From: Helicobacter felistomachi
GTDB lineage: Bacteria > Campylobacterota > Campylobacteria > Campylobacterales > Helicobacteraceae
Direction: 5' to 3'
NCBI RefSeq assembly: GCF_030296895.1
Contig: NZ_AP028022.1
Location: 682,001 to 746,000, forward strand
Length of the DNA: 64,000 nt
The translations under genes and the position numbers were made by a program. Below the pieces are notes generated by a model. That model did no database searches, was not told the origin of the DNA, and saw nothing but the letters and a program-made list of their open reading frames with translations. Shown piece after piece: positions 46,534 through 55,686 of the stretch (positions within the stretch are counted from its first letter, which is position 1; each line of letters starts with the position of its first letter).

Positions 46534-47396
46534 GCCAAGCCTCTATCCACGATGATAAAACCCAAGAACACCACCCCCAAATACCCGTTTGTGACAAAAA
46601 ATGCTTTGGGGATATTTTTAAAATCCTTCAACACCAGCCATTGTTCGTAAATCAAAATCCCCAAACACACCCCCACGCCCAGCCACGCCACACCCCCTAG
46701 TTGTGCGCTATCCACAAAGCCAGCCCAAAAGAGCACGGCTAAAGCGTGGCATGTTCTAGACACCCACAGTGTAACTTGTGCGCCAAAGATGGCGGGCACC
46801 GAGTAAAGCCCCTCTTTGCGATCAAACTCTATATCTTGCAAGGAATAAAGCAGGTCAAAGCCCGCCACCCAAAACGCCACCCCCAAAGCCAGCCACACAC
46901 TCCAAAGCGGAATCGCCCCAAGGACTGCCACCACACCCGCGATGGGGGCTAGCCCTAAGCACACGCCTAAAACTAAGTGGGCTAGATAGCTAAAGCGTTT
47001 CATGTAAGAGTAACCTGCCAAGATTGCCAAAAAGGGCCAAGAGAGTTTAAAAGCTAGGGGGTTGATAAGATAGCTCACACCCACGAAGCCTAGGGCATTT
47101 GCCACACAAAACGCCCGCATAGTCGGCACACTGATACGCCCGTCCACACTGGGGCGGTTTTGCGTGCGGGCGTTTTTAATGTCGAATTTGCGATCGGCTA
47201 GGCGGTTAAAGCCCATGGCAAAATTACGGGCAAAGAGCAAGGCCAGGGTGCAAAGCAAAAGGTTTCGTAGCCCCGCCACAAGGCCTAAATGCGCTTGCAA
47301 AGAAGCCACCACAAGGGCGATTAAAATAAACATGCCTGAAAAAATGGTGTGCTCGATCGCCACCAAGTACCCTAAAAGCTTGAGCTTTTCTAACAT
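46524..47396 (-). CDS. Prenyltransferase of menaquinone synthesis (UbiA/MqnP type)
   Basis: An integral membrane UbiA-family enzyme of 290 residues with about eight or nine helices. The two Asp-rich motifs are visible: NRLADRKFDIKNARTQNRP (about residue 64) and DLLYSLQDIEFDRKEGLYS (about residue 180), which bind the Mg-diphosphate of the isoprenoid donor. Helicobacter makes menaquinone by the futalosine route and has no ubiquinone, so the likely job is MqnP rather than UbiA; annotation often says 4-hydroxybenzoate polyprenyltransferase. It matches HP1360, next to comE and dnaB. Confidence 0.85.
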   Translation of the reverse strand: MLEKLKLLGYLVAIEHTIFSGMFILIALVVASLQAHLGLVAGLRNLLLCTLALLFARNFAMGFNRLADRKFDIKNARTQNRPSVDGRISVPTMRAFCVANALGFVGVSYLINPLAFKLSWPFLAILAGYSYMKRFSYLAHLVLGVCLGLAPIAGVVAVLGAIPLWSVWLALGVAFWVAGFDLLYSLQDIEFDRKEGLYSVPAIFGAQVTLWVSRTCHALAVLFWAGFVDSAQLGGVAWLGVGVCLGILIYEQWLVLKDFKNIPKAFFVTNGYLGVVFLGFIIVDRGLAWI

Positions 47397-47433
47397 TAAA
47401 AACCTCTTTAAAAGCCTCTATTCTAACATAAAA

Positions 47434-48693
47434 TTACAAAATCAACAGATAGAGCAAAAGCCCACCACTAGCCACCCCTAAAGCGACATATACCCAAAGA
47501 AAGCGCACGGCCAAAAGCGACAAGCCCACATAGACGCATAAAAACCAAGGGGGGGTGCTAAAACTTTTTAAATGTAAGGGTGTATGCACTAGGGGGAGCA
47601 AGTAGGGGTCTAATAGTCCCCCTAAATGCAGGGCGTGTAGGCTTAACACTAAAGGGAAAAACACCACAAAGACAAAAGAGAGCAAAATGCCGATCAGTTG
47701 TGTCGCCCCAAAGGGGGTAAAGAAAAAATGCACTAGGGGCAACATTAACGTGAAAATGCTGGCATTAAAAAGCAGGGCGTAGAGCCACACAGGCGTTTTA
47801 GGCATGTACTTAAGGAACAGAAAGATATAAAACACCCCACTTACAGACAGCCAAAACCCGGCTGAGCGCACCAAATTAGGGAACATGGCAAGGCACAAGA
47901 GCGCGCTTAATCCCAAGATCCAAAAGCTCACAAGCTCCAACCCCCCATAGACCAAGCCAAAGCCCACAAGAGCCATGATATATGCTCGTAAAAAAGCGGG
48001 CTGAAAATGCAGCAAAATCAAATACCCAAAGAGAAGCCCTAGCACCACCGCCATTAAGTCAAAATAGCGGTTTCTATAAGGAAAATAGCGTTGTTGCAAG
48101 AATTGATAAGGTACACTCAAAAGATAAAAGAAAAACGCGCTTAAAATCCCCAAATGAAACCCGCTGATGGCAATTAAAGGGCTCACCCCAAAGCCCACCA
48201 CCAGCTGCCTTAAACTTTTATCCAAAGGGTCGGCCAAAAATAAAGTGCGGTAGAAGTTTGCCATAAGGGGGCTTTGGTGTTGTTTGTTGATGAAGTTGCG
48301 CCACGGGGTGGTGGGGTCGCTCTTGTTCTCTAAAGAGAGCTTAAAGGTGGCAAAATAACACGCCCTTAAAAATTGCCAAAAAGAACACCGCCCCATTTTG
48401 CCCCACGCGCGCACAAAGTGGTGGGTCAAGTCCTTGATGTTCTCTTTGTTTGTGGTGTAAAAGCTATTGTTGTGGCTGTCTTTAAGTTTCAACACGAAGT
48501 GCCCGTTTTTGGCATATTGCAACAACACTTGAGCGTGCAACTCTAGGGGCTTTTTGCCTAAAAAGGCTTTGTATTCGTGGTGCTTTAGGGAAAAAGAAAG
48601 GGCGCACAAGGCGAACAAAAAGGCTAGAGCAATCCCCTTTTCTGCGGGGCTTTGCAGCAAGGGGATGGAGTGGTCAGAAGGGGTAATATTCAT
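47434..48693 (-). CDS. comE: DNA uptake channel protein ComE (ComEC family)
   Basis: A 419-residue inner-membrane protein for natural transformation, moving single-stranded DNA into the cytoplasm. ATG 48693 overlaps the end of dnaB by 20 bases; a longer frame would simply cross dnaB. The ComEC competence domain is visible, with SPLIAISGFHLGILSAFFFY and FQPAFLRAYIMALVGFGLVY, and about nine helices. As in H. pylori the metallo-beta-lactamase domain of longer ComEC proteins is absent. Confidence 0.9.
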   Translation of the reverse strand: MNITPSDHSIPLLQSPAEKGIALAFLFALCALSFSLKHHEYKAFLGKKPLELHAQVLLQYAKNGHFVLKLKDSHNNSFYTTNKENIKDLTHHFVRAWGKMGRCSFWQFLRACYFATFKLSLENKSDPTTPWRNFINKQHQSPLMANFYRTLFLADPLDKSLRQLVVGFGVSPLIAISGFHLGILSAFFFYLLSVPYQFLQQRYFPYRNRYFDLMAVVLGLLFGYLILLHFQPAFLRAYIMALVGFGLVYGGLELVSFWILGLSALLCLAMFPNLVRSAGFWLSVSGVFYIFLFLKYMPKTPVWLYALLFNASIFTLMLPLVHFFFTPFGATQLIGILLSFVFVVFFPLVLSLHALHLGGLLDPYLLPLVHTPLHLKSFSTPPWFLCVYVGLSLLAVRFLWVYVALGVASGGLLLYLLIL

Positions 48694-50188
48694 CGTCGTC
48701 GCCCCCAAGGGGGTTTGGCATGCTAAGGTTGCTTGGCATATCGCTCCCCATGTTGAGGTTGGTGGGCGTGTGATCCCCTTGTATCTCTTCGCCCTCTTTG
48801 GGGATGTCGCTAAAGCGGGTGTAAATCTTGTCAAAATGCACCTTCACAGTGCCGATCCCCCCATTGCGGTTTTTGGCTAAGATGATCTCGGCTTGCTCTC
48901 GTTTGTCTGTCTGTGCCTCCTGAGCCTCATTGTATTGCTTCTCTAGCTTTTTGACTTCCTCGTCCTTACCCTCTTTACGCAACTTCGCGACGCGATCGTT
49001 GTGTTCTCTGTGTTTATACACCGCATCGCGGTAGAGAAAGAGCACTTGGTCGGCATCTTGCTCGATCGCGCCGCTCTCTTTCAGGTCGGATAGAATCGGC
49101 CGTTTGTCCTCCCGACTCTCTAGCAAGCGGCTGAGCTGAGATAGGGCGATGATAGGGATGTTTAACTCCCTAGCCAAAGTCTTTAACCCCCGGCTGATTT
49201 TAGTGATTTGCTCGTAGCGGCTATTCTCTCCCTCGCCCTCCATGAGCTGCAAATAGTCGATGATGGCTAGGGCGATTTCGGGGTGTTCGTGCTTGAGCTT
49301 ACGCAATTTGGAGCGGGCTTGGCGGATATTAAGAAGCCCTGCATCGTCTATGTAAAGGGGTTTGTCGTAGATTTGTTGGGCGTGCTTGGTCAATTCCTCC
49401 CATTGGTTGTCGTCTAAATGGCCCATTTTGATGTTGTGTAGGTGCAACTCTGTGTAACAAGAGAGCATGCGCATCATGAGTTGCTCCGCCCCCATTTCCA
49501 TGCTAAAGATCGCCACGCCCTGCTCGTGGTTTAAAGCGGTTTTGGCAAAGTTCAACACCAAACTTGTCTTGCCCATGCTTGGGCGTGCCCCAATGATGAT
49601 CAAATCACCGGGAGAAAACCCCCCTGTAAGCTCATTTAACTTTAAAAACCCCGTGTCTAGCCCAATGAGCTTTTCATTGCCCCGTGCCTTCGCCTCTTGG
49701 ATGGCTTTTAGGGTGTCTGTGAGCACCCGACGCATGTCCTTAAAGCCCGTCTGTGTATTGTCTAAAGAGATTTGATAGACGTTGCGCTCGATGTTATCTA
49801 GGATGTCAGCGGTGGGGCGGTCTTGTTGGCACAGCTCACGGATTTGCAAAGCCAGGCGCATTAAATGCCGCTTGATGGAAGCCTCTTTAATAGCACGGAT
49901 GTAGGCTTCTAAATTGGCTAGGGGGCTGGTTTCCATCACTAAGGCTAAGGCCTCTCTAGCCTGTTTGTCGTTTCGTGCCTTTTTGGCTAAGAAAGTCTCA
50001 TCGATGGGCTTTTGCTCGGCGTGTAGCTGGTTACAAAACTCAAAGAGTGTGCCATGGGCGGGGATAAAAAAATCGCTGCTCTTAAGCTGGGCGGCGAAGT
50101 CCTCAAATTGTTGGCTGCCTAAAAGTGCTGAGAGTACCACTCTCTCCATAAAAACTAAGTCATCATCTACGCTTGCCACCAAATCCAC
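48674..50188 (-). CDS. dnaB: Replicative DNA helicase
   Basis: DnaB unwinds DNA at the fork. I set the start at GTG 50188, which has GGAG 7 bases upstream, giving MDLVASVDDDLVFMERVVLS and 504 residues; a longer frame from 50236 would add a hydrophobic segment not found in DnaB. The N-terminal domain (about 1-110) precedes a linker and the RecA-like domain with Walker A GARPSMGKTS (about residue 198), SMEMGAEQLMMRMLS, IIDYLQLM (Walker B) and LSDLKESGAIEQDADQVLFL. The C-terminal tail is Asn/Asp/Pro-rich. Position matches HP1362. Confidence 0.95.
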   Translation of the reverse strand: MDLVASVDDDLVFMERVVLSALLGSQQFEDFAAQLKSSDFFIPAHGTLFEFCNQLHAEQKPIDETFLAKKARNDKQAREALALVMETSPLANLEAYIRAIKEASIKRHLMRLALQIRELCQQDRPTADILDNIERNVYQISLDNTQTGFKDMRRVLTDTLKAIQEAKARGNEKLIGLDTGFLKLNELTGGFSPGDLIIIGARPSMGKTSLVLNFAKTALNHEQGVAIFSMEMGAEQLMMRMLSCYTELHLHNIKMGHLDDNQWEELTKHAQQIYDKPLYIDDAGLLNIRQARSKLRKLKHEHPEIALAIIDYLQLMEGEGENSRYEQITKISRGLKTLARELNIPIIALSQLSRLLESREDKRPILSDLKESGAIEQDADQVLFLYRDAVYKHREHNDRVAKLRKEGKDEEVKKLEKQYNEAQEAQTDKREQAEIILAKNRNGGIGTVKVHFDKIYTRFSDIPKEGEEIQGDHTPTNLNMGSDMPSNLSMPNPLGGDDDEYYPF

Positions 50189-50375
50189 AAACACGCTCCA
50201 AAGAAAAAATGGGTTTAAAAATGTAAAGAGTGCCATTTTAGCATGGCTTGCCTTACACTTTAAAAGCTTGGGTTAGGGGGTAGGTTTGTCCCGTTTGAAG
50301 ATCGTTTTTAGGTTTTTTGTGAGCACTTCTCTGGTTTCTGCCCCAGGGCGTTTTGGTGTGGCCTATTGGAGTGTC

Positions 50376-52724
50376 CTAAGGTTTAAACAAATCTAGGGCT
50401 TGTTGGCATAAATCTTTCCACGCGGAAGACTCTTTAATAGCCACGCAAGTTTGGAAAGTCTTTTTAGCCCCCTCTTTGTCGTTCTGTTGGCGCTGTAAGG
50501 TTGCCTTGTTGTAGAGGGCACGTTGGCGCTCTTTAGGCTCAAGCTTTAGGGTCAGGAGGGCATCGCTTTGTTTCAACGCCTCTTCAACTTTGCCCTCACG
50601 GCTTAGAGCGCTGATGAGCTGATTCTCAGCGTATGGGGTGTAGCTGTTGTTCTCATAGTGTTGTTGTAAGGCGATCAAATTCCTAGCGTAGAGCTCTAGG
50701 GTGGTGGGGTTGTTCTTGCCCTTTTGCTCGCTCTCTAAAAGCAGGGCGTACACCTCGATCATGCGCTCATCGTCTTTAAAGTCTTTTTGGAGTCGGTTAT
50801 AGACGTTGAAGGCCTCTTGTGGGTTGTTGGTTTTCATATAATCTAAAAATACGGTGAAGGCGATGTCGTAGTACTTGGGCTGTTTTTTAAGATTGGCTAA
50901 CTTCAACGCGTCCTTAGCTGCAAGCAGTGAGTTGGCAAAGTCGTTTAAGGCGTAAAGATTACGTCCTTGTCGGTAGAGCCAGGGGAGTTTATTGACGGGC
51001 TTGTCTTTGAGGGCTGCAGTGGAGAAAATGCCTGCCTTGTCATAAAGGGCGTTTTCATATAGACAGTCGAAGGCCTCTACCTGTTCTTCATCGTCAAAGG
51101 AGTGGGGGTCGATCTTTTCCATACGCACTAAGTAGGTGTTAAAACTCTTGCAATCGGCTTCTTTGAGCGCTAAGTGCCCTTGTTGCAATAAGGCTTCTTG
51201 CATGGCAGGAGAGTTGTGCGGCAGGTTGAGCTTTAAAACTTGGGAGTAGTAGCGGCGACTGAGCAGCAACTCGGCTTTATACTCAAGGGCTTTTTGGTAC
51301 TCTTTGGAGGTCTTGGGGTAGTCTTTCAACACTCGGTTGTAGCGGTTGAGTTTTTCGGTGTAATCGCCGTGCATGGCAAAGAGAACCTGCTCGTCTCTAG
51401 ATTTCACTAAAGTGATGTGGATCACATTGGTGTAATTGTCTAAATACTCTAAATTGGCAAAGTGGGCTTCGTTGGGTTGGTTGTTCTTGGCATAGAGAAA
51501 GCCTAGCTCAAAGGCGGCTTTTTCTTGGATATTTTTGTCGTTGTCTTGGTGGGAGAGCAAGGTCGCGATCTTGATCGCCGGTTCAAAGAAGGCATGGGTT
51601 TTTAGGGCAATGAGCAAATCGTAGGATTTGACAGGATGTCGCATGAAGTACTCGGGATTGCCATAGATGATCTTATTTAAAATCAAGGTGGCGTTCTTAC
51701 CCCCATTGTTGAGGTCAAACAGCCCCCAGTTGAAGGCGATTTGGCTCGCGCTGTCTATGTCCTTAGCCGCGCTGTAGGCTTTTTGAAACAGCGTGAGTGC
51801 ACTGGAGCGATCCCCTCCATTGGCTGCTTGCTCGGCTAAATGCATTTGGGCAAGTGCGGCGTAGCGGTTGTTGGGGTATTCATCCACAATGCGGTTATAG
51901 TGCTCTGCGGCTTGGACGGTGTAGTTGATTTGGCTGTAGGTGTTGCCCAACATATACAGCACATAGGGGACCTGGGGGTCTGAGGGGTAGAGTTTAAGCC
52001 ACTGCGAAGCGACTTGGATCGTGAGTTCTTGTCTTTTTTTGAGCTTGCTTAGGGCGACAATCTCGTAAAAATACAAGTCTTTTTTAAAAATGGTCGTAGG
52101 ATAGAGCCTAAGAATGCGCGCAACGGCCTCTAACGCCTCTAAGTAGTAGCCATTTTTAATGAGCTCCTTTAAGGCCAAATACTCTTCTAGATCCTGCCCC
52201 TTGGTGTAGGTTAGGGGTTTGTTGTCCGCATCGAGCTCTTGGATGAGGGGCGTTTGTGCCCCCTCTATGAGGATGGGGAAGTTCAGCCCCACATTGCTGG
52301 GCGCGTTAGGGTCTTTGGGGGTTAGAAAGGGGATTTTTTTATGAAAGCCCACAATCTGCCACACCTTAGAGGTGCTGAGCTTGAGTTTTTGGATGGGGAT
52401 GTGCTGCTTGTAGTCGTAGGGGATGGCAAACAGAGCCTCTTGGAATTTGGGCTTGATGTGTAAATGGAAAATAAAATTTTGCATGGTGTAGGACACCTCG
52501 AAAAACTCCGTGTCAAAGGGCATAAAACCTATTTTTGGGGTGGAGTTGATCGTGCAAATAACCTCTTGAGCGGGGTAGGTTTCGTAAACACATGCAAAGG
52601 GTTTTTCGTGGGTGAGCGTTAGAGTGGCAAAGTTGGCATCCCTCTCCCGCCCCTTGGTAACGCTCAAATTTAGGGCGTGTAAAAAGGGCAAAAAGGCACA
52701 AAACAGGGCAAATAGGCGTAACAT
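50376..52724 (-). CDS. pflA: Flagellar motor protein PflA
   Basis: PflA is a periplasmic scaffold protein of the Campylobacter/Helicobacter flagellar motor, needed for rotation. From ATG 52724 it is 782 residues, close to the H. pylori length. A signal peptide (LRLFALFCAFLPFLHA) precedes a beta-rich N-terminal region (about 20-180), then many TPR-like helical pairs, for example VLYMLGNTYSQINYTVQAAE and EALLQQGHLALKEADCKSFN. The start codon overlaps the stop of repaired nuoN (TGATG), so pflA is coupled to the complex I operon, as HP1274 follows HP1273. Confidence 0.92.
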   Translation of the reverse strand: MLRLFALFCAFLPFLHALNLSVTKGRERDANFATLTLTHEKPFACVYETYPAQEVICTINSTPKIGFMPFDTEFFEVSYTMQNFIFHLHIKPKFQEALFAIPYDYKQHIPIQKLKLSTSKVWQIVGFHKKIPFLTPKDPNAPSNVGLNFPILIEGAQTPLIQELDADNKPLTYTKGQDLEEYLALKELIKNGYYLEALEAVARILRLYPTTIFKKDLYFYEIVALSKLKKRQELTIQVASQWLKLYPSDPQVPYVLYMLGNTYSQINYTVQAAEHYNRIVDEYPNNRYAALAQMHLAEQAANGGDRSSALTLFQKAYSAAKDIDSASQIAFNWGLFDLNNGGKNATLILNKIIYGNPEYFMRHPVKSYDLLIALKTHAFFEPAIKIATLLSHQDNDKNIQEKAAFELGFLYAKNNQPNEAHFANLEYLDNYTNVIHITLVKSRDEQVLFAMHGDYTEKLNRYNRVLKDYPKTSKEYQKALEYKAELLLSRRYYSQVLKLNLPHNSPAMQEALLQQGHLALKEADCKSFNTYLVRMEKIDPHSFDDEEQVEAFDCLYENALYDKAGIFSTAALKDKPVNKLPWLYRQGRNLYALNDFANSLLAAKDALKLANLKKQPKYYDIAFTVFLDYMKTNNPQEAFNVYNRLQKDFKDDERMIEVYALLLESEQKGKNNPTTLELYARNLIALQQHYENNSYTPYAENQLISALSREGKVEEALKQSDALLTLKLEPKERQRALYNKATLQRQQNDKEGAKKTFQTCVAIKESSAWKDLCQQALDLFKP

Positions 52725-52802
52725 CAAGCTTGACTGGAGTTTAAATAAAAGCGCAACACAAAGACGGAGAACACGCATAAAAACGCCATCGCGGTGCTGA
52801 CG

Positions 52803-54173
52803 CTATACAGGGTAGGGGTGGCGTTTGTGGCACTTGGGGGTGGCGGTGGGGGTTTTAAAGAACATCGCCACAAGCAAGCGCAGATAATACACCGCGCTCA
52901 CCGCACTATTAACGACCATCACAATGGGCAAGAACACTTGGTGTTGACTAATCACCTGCTCCAACACCATGAGCTTGCCCCAAAACATAGAAAAAGGCGG
53001 GATACCTGCTAAAGAGCATAGGAAAATCGCGCTTAAAATCGCTAAAAGGGGCTTGGTTTGGATCAATCCATTAAAACGCTCATAGGGGTAGGTGTAGTTG
53101 TTTTGTTGGGCATCTTGTTGGTTGGTTACCATCCACAAGATCGCAAACGCCCCAATGTTGGTGATTAAAAACAAGAGCCAGTAGCCAAACAACGCCCCCG
53201 CCCCATTAAGCACACACGCTAAGGCAAAACCCGTATGCGAGATCGAGCTGTAAGCCATCATACGCTTGACATCTTTTTGCAAGAGCGCCATGGCATTGGG
53301 GATCGTGATTGTGATTGCAATCAAGACGGTGTAAAGGTTTTCAATGACAAAGGACTCGGTGTTTAAGAAGGCGTAAAGCACGCGCAAGAGCACCACCAGC
53401 CCCGCCATTTTGGGTACAATGGAGATGAAGCCGGCAAAAACGGGGTTGTTGCCCTCGTAAATGTCGGGCATCCAAGTGTGGAAGGGCACTAAGGACACCT
53501 TAAAGCCGATCGCGCCCAGCATACACGCCAAAGCGACAAAGAACAAGGGCAGAGCTTTGGGCTCGTGGTGGAAAGATGCGCTCCTTAGTCCATCGCCCAC
53601 GCTGCTTAAATCCAAATGCCCCGTAAGTAGATATAAAATCGCTACACCAAGCACAAAAAATACCCCGGCCAACACACTCATGGCAAAGTATTTGATCGCC
53701 GCCTCTATGCCGGTGCTTTTGTAACTCAGCGCCATCAGCACACACATGGCTAAAGATGCGCTCTCTAAGCCGAGCAAGATCAATAATAAATGGTCGGTAG
53801 ACACCATGAGGATGAACCCTCCGACCATGAAGAGATATAGGGGGTAAAACTCAGGGGTTTCAAACTCGCTAAATTTCTCTTTACTTAAAGCCAAGAGCAG
53901 CAAAAGCAGGCTTGCAAAAGCGATGAAAAGCTGTCCGCTCAAAGACGCGCCATCGGTCAAAAAATCGCCTACGCCATCGGTGGGGGGGTTGTAAAAGGCA
54001 ATCCACAGCACATTAAAGGCCAAGACCAGCCCGGCAAGTGCCACGCTCAAAGGTTTATAAAAGCCCTTCAAATCCAAGAGCAGTAAGAAAATCCCGCCCC
54101 CCACACACATAAATAGGGGCATTAACACTTGCAAGTCCAACTCGGGCATGAGAGATGAGATCAAGGGATTCAT
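52803..54173 (-). CDS. nuoN: NADH-quinone oxidoreductase subunit N, C-terminus frameshifted
   Basis: NuoN is one of three antiporter-like proton-pumping subunits. The assembled frame gives 456 residues with multiple helices, including KVSLVPFHTWMPDIYEGNNP with the conserved Lys/His region. The end is odd: after YYLRLLVAMFFKTP it becomes TATPKCHKRHPYPV. Removing one base in either G5 run of the plus strand (52836-52840 or 52848-52852) continues instead as SATNATPTLYSVSTAMAFLC and VFSVFVLRFYLNSSQA, a final membrane helix, ending in TGA at 52724 that overlaps the pflA ATG. The repaired protein is about 482 residues, the usual length. Confidence 0.93.
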   Translation of the reverse strand: MNPLISSLMPELDLQVLMPLFMCVGGGIFLLLLDLKGFYKPLSVALAGLVLAFNVLWIAFYNPPTDGVGDFLTDGASLSGQLFIAFASLLLLLLALSKEKFSEFETPEFYPLYLFMVGGFILMVSTDHLLLILLGLESASLAMCVLMALSYKSTGIEAAIKYFAMSVLAGVFFVLGVAILYLLTGHLDLSSVGDGLRSASFHHEPKALPLFFVALACMLGAIGFKVSLVPFHTWMPDIYEGNNPVFAGFISIVPKMAGLVVLLRVLYAFLNTESFVIENLYTVLIAITITIPNAMALLQKDVKRMMAYSSISHTGFALACVLNGAGALFGYWLLFLITNIGAFAILWMVTNQQDAQQNNYTYPYERFNGLIQTKPLLAILSAIFLCSLAGIPPFSMFWGKLMVLEQVISQHQVFLPIVMVVNSAVSAVYYLRLLVAMFFKTPTATPKCHKRHPYPV

Positions 54174-54182
54174 TGTTCTTCC

Positions 54183-55685
54183 TTAGGCATTGATGCGCCC
54201 TTGTAGGCTTTCTAAGAGCACTTGCACGCTTTGTTCAATAGGTGATAAAAGGGGTTTGGGGTAAATCCCTAAAAATAGAATCGCTGCCACAAGTAGAGCT
54301 AAGACACTTTTTTCACTGCAAGTTAAGGGGCTTAGGGCTTTAGCTTTTTTGAGCGCATAGTGGCCTGAAGGCTCTGTGCCATAGAACACCTTTTTATACA
54401 GCACTAACATATAAATGGCAGAGAGGATGATCGTAGTTCCGGCCAAAAACGCCATGATGGGAGAGGCTTTAAAAAAGCCCAGCAGGCTTAAAAACTCGCC
54501 CACAAAGCCACTTGTAAGAGGCATGCCGACATTAGCCAACAAGAGCACCATAAAAAACGCCGCATAGCTTGGCATCAAATGCGCCACACCCCTAAAGGCG
54601 ACTATTTTACTAGAGTTGTATCGATCAAATAAAATCCCCACCAAAATAAACAGTCCAGCACTGACTAGGCCATGCGAGAACATCGTAAAGACCGCGCCGC
54701 CCACGCCCTCCACATTGAGCGCATACAGCCCCAACACCGCCACGCCCATATGCGACATGGAGCTATAAGCGATCAATCTTTTCATCTCTTTTTGTGCGCT
54801 TGCCAATAGACCACCATAGACTACCATTAAAAGGGCCAACACGCTTAAGGGCAAAAAGTAGTGCAGCACCACATTAGGGAACAAAGGCAGCAAAAAGCGC
54901 ACCATGCCATAAGTCCCCATTTTTAAAAGCAGGGCAGAGAGCACCGCTGAACCGACCACGGGGGCGTTGCCATAGGCATGGGGTAGCCAATTGTGGAAGG
55001 GGAAAATGGGGATTTTCACCGCAATGCCGACAAAAAAGGCGATGAAAACCCACAGGCGGGTTTGGGCAGGTAAGACCACATTGTTGAAGGTTTCTAGGTC
55101 AAAATTAAAGGGGGTGTCTAGGGCAAGGCTGCACGCATGGGCATAGTATAAAATAGCTAAGAGCATGAAAAGCGAGGCTAAAAAGGTGTAAAGGAAAAAT
55201 TTAAGCCCTGAGTAGACTTTGGGCCCCACGCCATAACGCCCGATCATGTAGAGCACGGGCAAGAGCGACACCTCCCAAAAGACATAAAAGAAAATGAGGT
55301 TAAGGGAGACAAAAACCCCCATTAAAATCCCCTCTAAGAGCAAGATACAAATGAGCATGTCTTTAATGTGCTTACTGACATAAATGGCGAGCAGGAATAA
55401 AATGAAAGCGGTTAAAATGAGTAGAGTTAAAGAAATCCCATCCACGCCCACATGGTAGTTAATGCCCACTTGTTTGACAAGGTCGACAAACTCTTCAAAT
55501 TGCATCACCCCCGTGTCCTTGTCAAACAGCACCCACAGCCCCACGACAAGGGCAAGCTCAAGGGCGGTTACAAAAACCCCATAGGGTTTTGCGTGCTTTT
55601 CACTTAAGCCAAAGAGGGGCAAACACGCCACAAGCGGGAAAAAGATCAGCACGCTCAAAAAGTGGTGGGGCAACAGTGCGTCCAT
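54183..55685 (-). CDS. nuoM: NADH-quinone oxidoreductase subunit M
   Basis: A 500-residue, roughly 14-helix proton-pumping subunit of complex I. Signature regions include GVDGISLTLLILTAF, FWEVSLLPVLYMIGRYG (with the essential Glu), KIPIFPFHNWLPHAYGNAPV and KEMKRLIAYSSMSHMGVAVL. The order nuoL-nuoM-nuoN is kept with gaps of 1 and 9 bases. Nothing is unusual. Confidence 0.97.
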   Translation of the reverse strand: MDALLPHHFLSVLIFFPLVACLPLFGLSEKHAKPYGVFVTALELALVVGLWVLFDKDTGVMQFEEFVDLVKQVGINYHVGVDGISLTLLILTAFILFLLAIYVSKHIKDMLICILLLEGILMGVFVSLNLIFFYVFWEVSLLPVLYMIGRYGVGPKVYSGLKFFLYTFLASLFMLLAILYYAHACSLALDTPFNFDLETFNNVVLPAQTRLWVFIAFFVGIAVKIPIFPFHNWLPHAYGNAPVVGSAVLSALLLKMGTYGMVRFLLPLFPNVVLHYFLPLSVLALLMVVYGGLLASAQKEMKRLIAYSSMSHMGVAVLGLYALNVEGVGGAVFTMFSHGLVSAGLFILVGILFDRYNSSKIVAFRGVAHLMPSYAAFFMVLLLANVGMPLTSGFVGEFLSLLGFFKASPIMAFLAGTTIILSAIYMLVLYKKVFYGTEPSGHYALKKAKALSPLTCSEKSVLALLVAAILFLGIYPKPLLSPIEQSVQVLLESLQGRINA

Positions 55686-55686
55686 A

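Noticed and set aside
50188-50236. Longer dnaB start at 50236
   Set aside because: It adds a hydrophobic segment foreign to DnaB; GTG 50188 has a GGAG site at the right distance.
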